DNA of 64,000 nt. It comes from Leptospira chreensis. Lineage in GTDB: Bacteria > Spirochaetota > Leptospiria > Leptospirales > Leptospiraceae. Below, in pieces: positions 35,426 through 44,363 of this stretch. Both the position numbers and the translations under genes were made by a program. Positions within the stretch are counted from its first letter, which is position 1. Every line of letters begins with the position of its first letter. The notes beneath the pieces are model-generated. The model saw only the letters and a list, made by a program, of their open reading frames with translations. It had not been told where the DNA came from and ran no database searches. The stretch is taken from the NCBI RefSeq assembly GCF_016919165.1, contig NZ_JAFFPS010000048.1, positions 35,030 through 99,029 of the forward strand, in the 5' to 3' direction.

Positions 35426-37249
35426 ATGAGCAAGCGAATTTCAAAATCCAACCCCTTTCTTTCCCTTTTCGTCCTCCTTACGATCGCTATGAGTGGAACG
35501 GCGGTCTACGGCCAGGCGGCGGAACCAACTGTCAATCCCAAAGTGGAAGTCGTGACCGAACCGCAACCTCCTCCTCCCCCACCACCGAAAGAGGAGAAAA
35601 AAGAAGGTTATATCAGTCCGCAAATTGGCAATCTTTCTGGGGAATACCTACGAACCCTGCAAGTTACAAGCAAACAAAGAAAAGCCCTCCAAGAGAACAA
35701 AGGCCTCTGGTTTGCAGATAAGTTTCGTGTGGGTTTTGGAATTCGGCCAAAAGCAGACTCACTTAATAATACAGACTTTGATAAGTCAACAGCAGATAAC
35801 AGAAATAATGCGTTAACACAAACGCAGTTTTATCTCTTGGGAGATATCAATGAAAACGTTCTATTCAAAATAACGTTACAAGACGTAAGGCTTTGGGGTG
35901 GTGAGGTAGTATCGAGTGGAAATGCAGAGCAGAAATATGGAGCCATTGCCAACGCAGGAACCACTGTTGATACAACCAAACAACGCGAATTTGCACTAAA
36001 TAATTTTACGGGCCTTCGGGAAGCATTTTTAGATTTAAAAACTACAAACCAAAATTTTAGACTCCGGACAGGACGCCAAATTCTAGAATTTGGAGACGGA
36101 CGAATTCTTGGATCACGAAATGATAGTTTGAACGGAAACTCCTTTGATGCACTCAGGTTTACTGGAAAAATTAGTAATCACACACTTGATGTTTTTGGAT
36201 CTGTCATCGGTGCCGAAAACAATTCCAATAGCATTGTGTCAAACAACTCTACAAAGTTAGGTGGAATCGGAGATTCCTATTATGGTGGAGTTCATTATAA
36301 TTGGAAAGTAGCTGACTGGTTGGGAATTGATTTATACAACTACAGCCTATTCAAACAACAAAGAAAAGCGAGCACCCCACCGACACTTTCAGAAACGAGA
36401 AACTACCGCGGTGATGACCAATTGAATACTTCTGGTTTTCGTTTAACGAATAGAACCAAAAACAATGCTCTGCCTGATACAACAGGAATTGATTGGATGG
36501 TGGAAGCTGCTTGGCAAACTGGATTCAACGGAGAACGAGTCACACCAGATTGGTTAAACCAAAATGGTGCTTACACAACCAATCAGAAAACAGGCGAATC
36601 TCCTCCTTTATCGGAGGCTGTACGATACAAAGCAAATATTGTAGCTGTTCAACTTGGATACACTCCAGTAAAAGAATTTCGTATCGGAGTTCAATATGTC
36701 CAAGCCTCTGGAGATCCAAATCGTAATGATTCCAGTGTTGCCACTTACAATCCCCTCTTTGCTACAAGACGTATGGCTGGTGGATCTTTACCCTTTGCCG
36801 GAAACGGAAACTCTGGACTTGTTTTCTGGCAAAATATCAAAGACTATTCGTTACATTTAAAATATGAGACCTCAAACTATGGAACATTCATTCTTAATCC
36901 ACACTGGTATTATAAAGTGAAGTTACAGGATGGGTATTATGATAATAATAACTATGTAGCTGGTAGTAAGGCAACTGGGGAAACTGCATCCACAGAAGAC
37001 TATTACAACGCAGAAGCGTATAACATAACAAAGCCGAAGTTAGGAAATCTTGTTGCAACGGAACTTAACTTTATCTACATCATCACTCCATTCGAAAACG
37101 TTTCTTTCTGGTTTGGGGCGACTGTGATCCGTGCGGGAGATGCCATTAGAAATCAAAAGAACAATCCGAATGAACCAGACCCACTTCATAGGTATGATTT
37201 GAGTCCCACTGCCACAATGGCAACATTCCAAACTGTATTTGCGATTTAA
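35426..37249 (+). CDS. Outer-membrane beta-barrel protein (alginate-export/porin type)
   Basis: 607 residues with a signal peptide (cleavage after AVYGQ), a Pro-rich spacer (EPQPPPPPPPKEEKK, about 48-62), then a barrel. Family signs are FRLRTGRQILEFGDGRILGSRND and LTGKISNHTLDVFGS-like strands, typical of the Alginate_exp (AlgE-like) domain found in many non-alginate porins. It ends with aromatic residues near the C-terminus. Presumably an outer-membrane channel; the substrate is not deducible. The Pro stretch probably spans peptidoglycan-side periplasm. Confidence 0.82.
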   Translation: MSKRISKSNPFLSLFVLLTIAMSGTAVYGQAAEPTVNPKVEVVTEPQPPPPPPPKEEKKEGYISPQIGNLSGEYLRTLQVTSKQRKALQENKGLWFADKFRVGFGIRPKADSLNNTDFDKSTADNRNNALTQTQFYLLGDINENVLFKITLQDVRLWGGEVVSSGNAEQKYGAIANAGTTVDTTKQREFALNNFTGLREAFLDLKTTNQNFRLRTGRQILEFGDGRILGSRNDSLNGNSFDALRFTGKISNHTLDVFGSVIGAENNSNSIVSNNSTKLGGIGDSYYGGVHYNWKVADWLGIDLYNYSLFKQQRKASTPPTLSETRNYRGDDQLNTSGFRLTNRTKNNALPDTTGIDWMVEAAWQTGFNGERVTPDWLNQNGAYTTNQKTGESPPLSEAVRYKANIVAVQLGYTPVKEFRIGVQYVQASGDPNRNDSSVATYNPLFATRRMAGGSLPFAGNGNSGLVFWQNIKDYSLHLKYETSNYGTFILNPHWYYKVKLQDGYYDNNNYVAGSKATGETASTEDYYNAEAYNITKPKLGNLVATELNFIYIITPFENVSFWFGATVIRAGDAIRNQKNNPNEPDPLHRYDLSPTATMATFQTVFAI

Positions 37250-37268
37250 AAGAAAACTAAATACTCAA

Positions 37269-37296
37269 AATCAAGGCCTAGGATCGGGCCTTGATT
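37269..37296. terminator. Bidirectional terminator
   Basis: AATCAAGGCC and GGCCTTGATT form a perfect 10-base stem with an 8-base loop between the convergent porin and chemoreceptor genes; A/T-rich flanks on both sides. Confidence 0.8.
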
Positions 37297-37317
37297 CTAA
37301 TGAAAGGTTATTGCATT

Positions 37318-39390
37318 CTATTTTAGTTTGAACCTTTCCACTTGAGTGGAAAGATAAGAAGCTTGAGAAGCAATCTCTGCAGAAACAATGGTCAATTGGT
37401 CAGAACCAGTGGCCACATCCTGGGTTCCATTGGAGATACTAATGATTGTTTTAGAAATTTCTTCCGTTGCCCTTTTCTGTTCAAAAACAGCATCTTCAAT
37501 TTGTAAGTTTAAGTTAGTCAGTAAATTCGAATTTTGAGCGATGTCTCTTGCGTTGTTCTCTTGTAATAACACAGAACCAAGCACTCTCGTTGCCGAAGTT
37601 TCAAATTCTTTCACTCGACTATTCAAAAGATTCAAAACTTGTGCAGCTTCTGTTACTTTTTTATTTCCATTCTCCACCGCAGAGTTTGTAGAAATCACAA
37701 GATCCCCAATTTCTTTTACGGAAGCACCAGTTTGTAATGCCAGTTTTCCAATCTCTTCGGCAACCACAGCAAATCCACGTCCCGCATCTCCCGCTCGTGC
37801 CGCTTCGATGGCTGCATTGAGCGCCAGTAAATTGGTCTTTTCTGAAATTTCTGTAATGATATCTAAAACTTCACTAATTCGTTCCGCTTTTTCGCCAATG
37901 TCTTCCATGGCCCTTGTCGATTCATTCATTGCAGTCTCGCCGACTACCGCATGTTCGCGGGATTCTGATGCAAATTTGGCAAGATACTCCATTTCTTTAT
38001 TAATGTTTTGAACTTCTTCCCTTAAGGTTAAGACCGATTTATCGATTTCTTTCATCTTAACAACTGCTTCTTCCATCGACTTACCAACATTCTCTGCCGA
38101 TGCAGACAACTCTTCCACAGCAGCAGATGATTCTTCTGCAGCAGATGCTTGCGTTTGCGAAGTGTCGGATAAATTTTGTGAAGTGGAGGCCATCGTATTG
38201 GACTGGTTTCCCAACTTTTCTACTGTTTGTTTGATATCACCAATGATAGAAACCAAACTATTCTTCATTCGATTCATCGAATGTAATAAACTTCCAATTT
38301 CATCCTGATTGATTTCTTCCGCGTTGATTGCGAGGTTCCCGCTCGCAATTTGAGAAGAAAACTCCATAGCTTTTTCCAAACGAAGACTGATTTGTTTCTT
38401 AAATACAAAATTTAGAAAAAATAAAACTACAAATAAAATCACGACTGATATCAAAGTAGAACTAAAGACCACTTTGGTAATCTGATCACTAAAAATAGAA
38501 TCGGGAATGCTGATTTGAAGCGCCCAAAACTGCGGATCTTTTCCAATATGAAACGGGGAAAAATAATTTGTGTAACCGTTATGTTGGATCGTGAACATTT
38601 TTCCCAGTTTTAGATTTTCTAAATAATATTTCAAATGCTCAGGATTTTCAATCTTTTTACCAAGTTTGGTTTGATCCTGTCCATACATTACATATGTTCC
38701 GTTAGCTGATATAAATGCAATATGCCCTTGTCCGCGAAAAGGACGCGTATCCCCAATTTTTTCCTGTAATGTGCTAACGTCCAAATCGATACCAGCAGCT
38801 CCCACAAACTTACCCTTAGGATAAATAGGAACTACAAGGGAAATCATTTGAATTTTTTTTCCACCCGCCAAATACTCGTAAGGTCCAAATACCTTCGCTT
38901 TGTTTGATTTTTTTACTTGGTTATAATAATCCCCTGCCCCATCCGGATTGTCGTAATCAACTAGTGGTTCAAAATTGATTTTTCCATCGGCTGTACGGTG
39001 TAAATAAGGAATGAATCGACCCGTTCTATCATGACCTGGTTTTCCAACAAAGGAAGCATCTCTTCCTTCATAAGCGTTCGGTTCATAACATAACCAGATT
39101 GCGAAAATATCATCATTACGTTCCAAGATTTCTCTCATACTACTTACCATGGAATCACGAGGAGGAGAGGCATAAAACAAAGCAAAACGAAAACCGCGAA
39201 TCACACCCATCATAGCATTGAGATGTTCTTGGATTTCATAGGACCATTTTTCAGAAGTAATTTTTGAATTCTCTTTGATTTCGGTATTAAGGTCTGTGAT
39301 TGTACGATAGATTTGAAATGTGGTTAGTATCAGAAATCCTATAAATAAAATTCCAGCGATGGAGAGAGAGACCCTTTGTCGTATACTCAT
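37318..39390 (-). CDS. Methyl-accepting chemotaxis protein with dCache sensor
   Basis: 690 residues. Transmembrane helix about 8-28, a periplasmic double-Cache sensor (about 35-300; ends with a [10 protein letters not shown] strand), a second helix about 310-335, a HAMP region (about 335-390) and the signalling coiled coil. The hairpin tip reads [37 protein letters not shown], near-perfect for chemoreceptors. Sensor calcium-channel/Cache wording such as [19 protein letters not shown] is typical of amino-acid or small-organic-acid sensors. No chemotaxis genes adjoin it. Confidence 0.92.
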   Translation of the reverse strand: MSIRQRVSLSIAGILFIGFLILTTFQIYRTITDLNTEIKENSKITSEKWSYEIQEHLNAMMGVIRGFRFALFYASPPRDSMVSSMREILERNDDIFAIWLCYEPNAYEGRDASFVGKPGHDRTGRFIPYLHRTADGKINFEPLVDYDNPDGAGDYYNQVKKSNKAKVFGPYEYLAGGKKIQMISLVVPIYPKGKFVGAAGIDLDVSTLQEKIGDTRPFRGQGHIAFISANGTYVMYGQDQTKLGKKIENPEHLKYYLENLKLGKMFTIQHNGYTNYFSPFHIGKDPQFWALQISIPDSIFSDQITKVVFSSTLISVVILFVVLFFLNFVFKKQISLRLEKAMEFSSQIASGNLAINAEEINQDEIGSLLHSMNRMKNSLVSIIGDIKQTVEKLGNQSNTMASTSQNLSDTSQTQASAAEESSAAVEELSASAENVGKSMEEAVVKMKEIDKSVLTLREEVQNINKEMEYLAKFASESREHAVVGETAMNESTRAMEDIGEKAERISEVLDIITEISEKTNLLALNAAIEAARAGDAGRGFAVVAEEIGKLALQTGASVKEIGDLVISTNSAVENGNKKVTEAAQVLNLLNSRVKEFETSATRVLGSVLLQENNARDIAQNSNLLTNLNLQIEDAVFEQKRATEEISKTIISISNGTQDVATGSDQLTIVSAEIASQASYLSTQVERFKLK

Positions 39391-39765
39391 AAGGATCGAT
39401 CTTATGGTTCTTAAATTATTTGTAAATATATTACCGTTTCTAGCGTTGAAATCTGGATTGAAGTAAGCAATCTACCTAGGATTCGGTAATGACCGAGGTT
39501 AAATAGAGTGGTAGAACTACTAGTGAATTGAAATTCAGGAATGGGGCCCTAGCATCACTTGCTTGAATTTGTCTCATTGGCTTGGTCGGGAGAGTACGAA
39601 TCGAACGGAAAGAGCATTTGATTCGTACAAACACTTAACAATCGCCCCCATGACCACTGTTATTTTTTAATATGGATCTACTGAGCGACAGCATTGAGGG
39701 ATTTGCCACCATCCCTCAATTTTTACCCAGGACTAACGTAAAAAGGTCTTTTAGGCGGATTTTAG
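39391..39765 (+). ncRNA. Candidate small RNA in a 375-bp gene-free gap
   Basis: No convincing reading frame. The gap has a plus-strand terminator (39693-39725) with no plus-strand gene ahead of it; both flanking genes are on the minus strand. It also contains a perfect 9-base inverted repeat, GTACGAATC (39594-39602) and GATTCGTAC (39620-39628), with a 17-base loop. An RNA of up to about 250 nt ending at the terminator would explain this. The promoter is not clear (a TTGAAA near 39455 is a weak candidate). It does not fit tRNA, tmRNA, SRP or RNase P patterns that I can recognise. Confidence 0.35.
39693..39725 (+). terminator. Orphan rho-independent terminator
   Basis: ATTGAGGGAT-TTGCCACC-ATCCCTCAAT followed by TTTTT: perfect 10-base stem, 8-base loop, plus-strand T-run. 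No T-run in the other orientation, so it does not serve the minus-strand FecR gene. Confidence 0.8.
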
Positions 39766-40899
39766 TTATTTCTTTGTCTTCGTTTTGACTTTGAAGTTTT
39801 TGTATTCCACGTATTCAATATCGTTCATTTCCAATTGGAAGACACCTTTTGTTGAATGGACGATGAACACATCACCTAACTGAGCTACCACGGCACCGGA
39901 AAGGACTTCCCCATTGGACTTGTGAATGGTTTCCAAAACACTATAATGGTTATGAATTTCTTCCTCATTGTCCAAACCCGTTTTTTCAGCGTCAGTTGCT
40001 ATTTTATTCAATGCTTCTGTTCGTTTCTCTTCGTGTTCTTTTTCAATGGTTGCAGTCACAGGTTCTTTGGCATCTGAGTTCTGCGATTCAATTTGTTTTT
40101 GGATGGTTTCCGAAGGGATGACAACCAGGGTTTCTGCCTCGGCCTTTTCTTGTGGTGTCACAGAACTACTAGCCTTACCCAATCCAGAATCAAAATCGGT
40201 AAAACCTGACAACTCTTTACCGGTCAGGGCACCCGAAGCCACTTTGGCATTGATCAAATAAACCAGTTCATTTAAGTTAGGATTGACTTCCAAACATTCA
40301 CCCGGTTCTAAAACAACTTCGTTTTCTTCCAATGTCTTCACCAAACGATTGTAATTCTCTTTGGAAAGACCTTCATTAATTTCTATTAGTTTTGGAGAAG
40401 TTTTAAAAGCAACCGATACCGCACCTTCATAAACTTTCACTTTAGGCACAGAACCTTTTTCTAGTTCAAATGAAAACACTGTCCCGCGAACTCCCGCAAC
40501 CATAGTCGGAGATGTCACAGAAAGATTCTGGCCGGATTTTAATTTTACTGATTTTACAAGGAGATTTCCAGCCCATAAATGGATGTCGGTATTGGGACGA
40601 TTTTCCCCGGCAATCTCTCGAAACAAAACATCGGAGTTGTCTTTGATTCGGATCACTTCCCCGCGATAGGTTTGTAAATCGACCCTACCTAGTTTGGTAA
40701 CAATGCGATCTCCCGGTCGAACCACATCCCCAATTTTGGCCTTAGTTTGTTTTCCCTGGGTTGTGATGAAAATTGTCCCTTGTGAGAAAGTGACTACGGC
40801 TCCTGCGGTTTCGTCTTTTGTTTGGTTGGATCCAAACTGAAAACGACTGCATTGAAGGGATAAAAAAAAGATGGTTAAGAGTGTAATGATGGTTTTCAT
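39766..40899 (-). CDS. FecR-domain lipoprotein
   Basis: 377 residues. Lipoprotein signal with lipobox FLSLQC. A FecR domain follows (about 30-150): GDVVRPGDRIVTKLGRVDLQTYRGEVIRIKDNSDVLF and TSPTMVAGVRGTVFSFELEKG, the beta-rich fold of FecR-like proteins, then a charged low-complexity middle (about 230-320) and a terminal beta segment. Unlike true FecR it has no adjacent ECF sigma factor and is lipid-anchored, the common Leptospira arrangement, so a structural or sensory role is likelier. Start 40899 chosen to give the signal peptide; the frame extends 12 codons upstream. Confidence 0.78.
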   Translation of the reverse strand: MKTIITLLTIFFLSLQCSRFQFGSNQTKDETAGAVVTFSQGTIFITTQGKQTKAKIGDVVRPGDRIVTKLGRVDLQTYRGEVIRIKDNSDVLFREIAGENRPNTDIHLWAGNLLVKSVKLKSGQNLSVTSPTMVAGVRGTVFSFELEKGSVPKVKVYEGAVSVAFKTSPKLIEINEGLSKENYNRLVKTLEENEVVLEPGECLEVNPNLNELVYLINAKVASGALTGKELSGFTDFDSGLGKASSSVTPQEKAEAETLVVIPSETIQKQIESQNSDAKEPVTATIEKEHEEKRTEALNKIATDAEKTGLDNEEEIHNHYSVLETIHKSNGEVLSGAVVAQLGDVFIVHSTKGVFQLEMNDIEYVEYKNFKVKTKTKK

Positions 40900-41209
40900 A
40901 TTTTTTTCCGAATGACCTTGTAAAAGAAGAAACAACTCAAACTAACCTCATTTTCAAATTTGTAAAAACAAAATTAGAATTTTAGAAAATAAAATAGGGT
41001 TTTGTCCAATTCCGGAGAAATAGATACTTGAATGTCGCAAAGGATAGAGATTCCAGAAAAAGAATGAAATGATAAATACGGTTTCCACTCAAATTTTTGA
41101 GTTTAGATTGGGTCCAACAGGACGCAGAAAAAAAAAGAATTAGAATATAACCGATAAATGCCATTCTTGGGACCAATGAACAAGAGTTTACCGCCAAAAC
41201 TATAACCAG
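40900..41209. other. 310-bp gap between FecR and CLC genes
   Basis: AT-rich, with no hairpin terminator or promoter I can support. It contains a 71-codon minus-strand frame (40982-41197) with a TTG start directly after the CLC stop. That frame has some hydrophobic character but no ribosome site or recognisable similarity. Confidence 0.4.
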
Positions 41210-42508
41210 TCAAAGACGGTTTCGATCGGAAATTCTTTTATCAATATCAGAAGATGGACTAAAAAATTTGGCCCGTCCTATCCTTTGGGCTGGATAAATG
41301 CTACTGTGACCGGAACAAATATAAGCAATCCATGCGGCCACCAAAAAGAAAATTCCGGATTCCCATCCGAATAACTCCATCCCCATAATTGCAGAAGCAA
41401 AGGGAGTGTTCGTAGCTCCAGCAAATACAGAAATAAAACCGATTCCAACAAACAAAGATAAGTGGGTAGGATCCCAATAACCAAATAAATTCCCTAAACT
41501 GGCTCCAATGAAAAAAAGAGGTGTAACTTCACCTCCTTTAAAACCAAAACCAATGGTGATGACTGTGAGGATTAATTTCAAAAGAAATGATTCCGGTGGC
41601 AATGGATGGACAAAGGCATTTTGAATCGTAGGAAGTCCCAATCCCAAATAAATAGGACTCAAACCAAATCCAATGAACAAAACAATAACGATACCTCCCC
41701 AAAAAGGTCGGAAGGGAGGAAACGGAATCCAATGTTTGAGTAAATCGGAAAGTTTATGGAGACAGAAACTAAACAATTTAGCAATCCATCCAGAAAGAAT
41801 CGCAAGTGCCAACAAACAAAGAAAAACGGTGATTGTAAAATCAAAAGGAATCTTAGGATAATGGGAATGATCCACTCCCCAAAATAAACAAACCCAATGT
41901 GACAAGTAAGCTGTCACGAGAGATGGAAAAAACCACCGCAAACGGTAACTTCCAATCCGCAATACCTCAATGGAAAAAACGGCAGCGGCAAAAGGCGTTC
42001 CAAATACGGAAGCAAATCCCGCACTCATTCCTAGTATAATCAATGTTTGTTGTTCTTTGATCGCCAAGGGAAGGAATCGAACCAGCTGGTGGGCGATGGA
42101 TCCTCCCATTTGTACGGCTGTCCCCTCCCTACCGGCAGACCCGCCAAATAAATGTGTGAAAAGAGTTCCTAAAAATACAAAAGGAGCCATGCGGATGGGA
42201 ATGATGGAAGTGGGTGAATGGATTTCTTCTAAGAGTAGATCATTCCCCTTACTGACATTTTTCCCGTAATAAAAATAAAACCAACCAATGAGAAACCCAG
42301 CAAAAGGTAGGAGGTAGACCAACCACGAGTTCAGTTCGCGGAACCGAGTTACCTTTTCCAGCGAGACTAAAAAGAAAGCGGAGGCAGAACCCACAAGGAG
42401 AGAAATGAATCCGAGAATGAGAAACCATTTCAAAAGATAGGGGAGAGATTTCGAAAGGGGGTGAATTTCGAAACCGACTTTCTTTGGTTCGGGATTGGAA
42501 TTTTCCAT
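41210..42508 (-). CDS. CLC-family chloride channel/antiporter
   Basis: 432 residues with about ten membrane helices. CLC signatures: GGSAGREGTAVQMGG with the gating Glu, SAGFASVFGTPFAAAVFSIEV, and GFKGGEVTPLFFIGASLGN, then FAGATNTPFASAIMGMELFG. The GREGP motif appears as GREGT. No CBS domains, the short bacterial form. The family exchanges Cl- (or F-) for protons across the inner membrane. Divergent from the ArsR gene across the operator region at 42577-42600, so it may share regulation. Confidence 0.9.
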   Translation of the reverse strand: MENSNPEPKKVGFEIHPLSKSLPYLLKWFLILGFISLLVGSASAFFLVSLEKVTRFRELNSWLVYLLPFAGFLIGWFYFYYGKNVSKGNDLLLEEIHSPTSIIPIRMAPFVFLGTLFTHLFGGSAGREGTAVQMGGSIAHQLVRFLPLAIKEQQTLIILGMSAGFASVFGTPFAAAVFSIEVLRIGSYRLRWFFPSLVTAYLSHWVCLFWGVDHSHYPKIPFDFTITVFLCLLALAILSGWIAKLFSFCLHKLSDLLKHWIPFPPFRPFWGGIVIVLFIGFGLSPIYLGLGLPTIQNAFVHPLPPESFLLKLILTVITIGFGFKGGEVTPLFFIGASLGNLFGYWDPTHLSLFVGIGFISVFAGATNTPFASAIMGMELFGWESGIFFLVAAWIAYICSGHSSIYPAQRIGRAKFFSPSSDIDKRISDRNRL

Positions 42509-42576
42509 CAGCTTACCTTTCCCATCAAATGGAAGGGATTCTCATAGAAAACTAACTTTTAGATTTCGAAAAAAGA

Positions 42577-42600
42577 ATACTTAGGTGTTGACCTAAGTAT
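42577..42600. promoter_or_regulatory. Palindromic operator (likely ArsR site)
   Basis: ATACTTAGGT-GTTG-ACCTAAGTAT: perfect 10-base arms around 4 bases. It overlaps the -35 box of the ArsR promoter, the expected place for autorepression, and lies about 70 bases ahead of the divergent CLC gene. Confidence 0.75.
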
Positions 42601-42616
42601 TAGGATTCAATAGAAT
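42588..42616 (+). promoter_or_regulatory. ArsR–AHSA1 promoter (leaderless)
   Basis: TTGACC (42588-42593), 17 bases, TAGAAT (42611-42616): near-consensus. Transcription should begin around 42622-42624, essentially at the ATG at 42623, so the mRNA is predicted to have no leader and no Shine-Dalgarno sequence. Confidence 0.75.
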
Positions 42617-42622
42617 GCCTCT

Positions 42623-42961
42623 ATGGTCAAAAGAACCTACAATATCGATATTGTATTACATGCCTTGTCCGACCCGACCAGGCGACAAGTGATCGAACGT
42701 TTGGGGATTGGTCCTGCCAGTGTCAGTGATTTGGCTGCACCCTTTTCTATGGCCATGCCTTCCTTTATGCAACATTTAGATATTTTAGAATCTTCCCAGC
42801 TGATTTATAGCGAGAAGACCGGAAGGGTGCGTATTTGTTATCTAAATTCCAATCCATTTTCTGTGATGGAATCTTGGCTGCAGGTTCAAAAATCCTTATG
42901 GGAAACAAGGCTGAACCAATTGGACTCATTCTTATTAAAAACAAAGGGGAAAAAAATATGA
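42623..42961 (+). CDS. ArsR-family transcriptional regulator
   Basis: 112-residue winged helix protein: [63 protein letters not shown]. The lack of paired Cys motifs argues against a classic metal sensor; it belongs to the SRPBCC-linked ArsR type. Its stop overlaps the AHSA1 gene by 4 bases, and ArsR–AHSA1 pairs are common. The upstream palindrome overlapping its promoter suggests autorepression. Confidence 0.88.
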   Translation: MVKRTYNIDIVLHALSDPTRRQVIERLGIGPASVSDLAAPFSMAMPSFMQHLDILESSQLIYSEKTGRVRICYLNSNPFSVMESWLQVQKSLWETRLNQLDSFLLKTKGKKI

Positions 42962-43446
42962 GTAACGAATCAAATGAAACATTCAATCCCGAATTGGACT
43001 TGGTGTTGGAAAGAATTGTGGAAGTGCCGGTAGAATCGGTTTGGAATGCATGGACCAAACCAGAACAAATCATCCACTGGTTTACGCCGGCTCCATGGAA
43101 AACCATCGATTGTAGGATTGATTTAAAACCCGGTGGAGAGTTTTATACAGTGATGGAATCACCAGAAGGAAATAAATTCCCAAATAACGGTTGTTTTCTG
43201 GAAGTTGATTTTCTAAAAAAACTAGTATTTACCGATAGTTTACTTCCTGGATACAGACCTTCCGGAAATAGTTTTATGACTGCCTTTGTCACCATGGAAT
43301 CATTAGGTAATGCTACGAAATACAAAGCAGTGGCAAAACACAAAGACCCTGAAACTAAAAAACAACATGAAGACATGGGATTTTTAGAAGGATGGGGTGC
43401 CGCACTTGACCAACTTGTAGCTTATACCAAAACCCTACCTAAATAA
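42958..43446 (+). CDS. SRPBCC/AHSA1-domain protein
   Basis: 162 residues, an Activator of Hsp90 ATPase homologue 1-like (START-related) fold: [37 protein letters not shown] at the start and [21 protein letters not shown] at the end, the latter typical of the family. It likely binds a small hydrophobic ligand; no enzymatic residues are evident. Start at 42958 (ATGA overlap with ArsR), not the earlier in-frame ATG at 42835 within arsR. Confidence 0.85.
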   Translation: MSNESNETFNPELDLVLERIVEVPVESVWNAWTKPEQIIHWFTPAPWKTIDCRIDLKPGGEFYTVMESPEGNKFPNNGCFLEVDFLKKLVFTDSLLPGYRPSGNSFMTAFVTMESLGNATKYKAVAKHKDPETKKQHEDMGFLEGWGAALDQLVAYTKTLPK

Positions 43447-43489
43447 AACGGTCAAAAGGTGATGAAAGCATAACATTGATTTGCCGCTA

Positions 43490-44269
43490 CTATAAAAGTG
43501 CGGCAGATTTTTCGATGGCTTCGATTTCCTTTTTTTTATTTTTCATTAATATTTCTGCGGCAGAAAGATAAGCCTCAAATGTATCGTAGTCTTTTGCTTT
43601 GATGGACCCACAAAATTGGAAATAAACTTTTTTAGATTTTTTAAGATGTGAATATTCGGATAAATCGGAATATCCCATCATACCACTGACGACAAATACA
43701 TCCAAATCCACATGGAACTTATAAGCTATTTTCATCACTCCGGTTTGGAAAGGTTTGATTTCTTCCGTAAAGGTTCTTTCTCCTTCAGGATATAAAAAAA
43801 TAGATCTTGTTTTTAAAACTCTTAACACATCAGTTTTAAAATTTCTAAAGTTTGGTTTTTTTTCGGAATAAATGACGGCTTCCACAATGGTTTTATGCAT
43901 CATAAGGGGAATGATTTTATATCTCTGGATGATGTCCCCTCCCAAATAAGATAATTTTACATCTTTGGATTTTGATAGATAGGGTAATGAAACAATAAGG
44001 GGAACTTCCATTGCATTGGTATGGTTACAAATCAAAAAACGATTATGACCATTAGGATCCCAGTTCCCTTGTTCAAAATGTAAACTCCTTCCCGTAAGAA
44101 GGAAAAAAGAACGATACCAAAAATAACCTAGGTAGTTATTGATTCGATTGGAAGGGCGGTCAAGGCCTGTGATTTTAAAAATGTAAGAGAAAGAAAGTCC
44201 GATTGGAAAAAGAAATACTAAAACTGGAATTGCATAACACAATACCACAAAGAATTGGAGTTGGCCCAT
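43490..44269 (-). CDS. PlsC-like 1-acyl-glycerol-3-phosphate acyltransferase
   Basis: 259 residues with an N-terminal membrane helix (about 5-32) and an acyltransferase domain. Block I reads CNHTNAMEVP, that is His-x4-Glu where the family has His-x4-Asp. Block III reads FLYPEGERTF, normal. The Asp-to-Glu change in the catalytic dyad may lower or alter activity. Would acylate lysophosphatidic acid or a related lipid at the inner membrane. Isolated on the minus strand between convergent AHSA1 and the histidine kinase. Confidence 0.78.
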   Translation of the reverse strand: MGQLQFFVVLCYAIPVLVFLFPIGLSFSYIFKITGLDRPSNRINNYLGYFWYRSFFLLTGRSLHFEQGNWDPNGHNRFLICNHTNAMEVPLIVSLPYLSKSKDVKLSYLGGDIIQRYKIIPLMMHKTIVEAVIYSEKKPNFRNFKTDVLRVLKTRSIFLYPEGERTFTEEIKPFQTGVMKIAYKFHVDLDVFVVSGMMGYSDLSEYSHLKKSKKVYFQFCGSIKAKDYDTFEAYLSAAEILMKNKKKEIEAIEKSAALL

Positions 44270-44363
44270 GTGAGAATAGGAGCCGAACCCTAAGTACGGT
44301 AAACAATAATTCCAAACAAAGGTCTTAAAATTTAAATAAATGAGAAGACCAACTTAGAATGGA

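Noticed and set aside
39480..39690. tRNA, tmRNA or RNase P RNA in the MCP–FecR gap
   Set aside because: No cloverleaf arms or T-loop sequence, no tmRNA ends, no RNase P conserved core; only generic hairpins plus a terminator.
40982..41197. 71-codon minus-strand reading frame after the CLC gene
   Set aside because: TTG start, no ribosome site, no recognisable domain; likely chance frame in AT-rich DNA.
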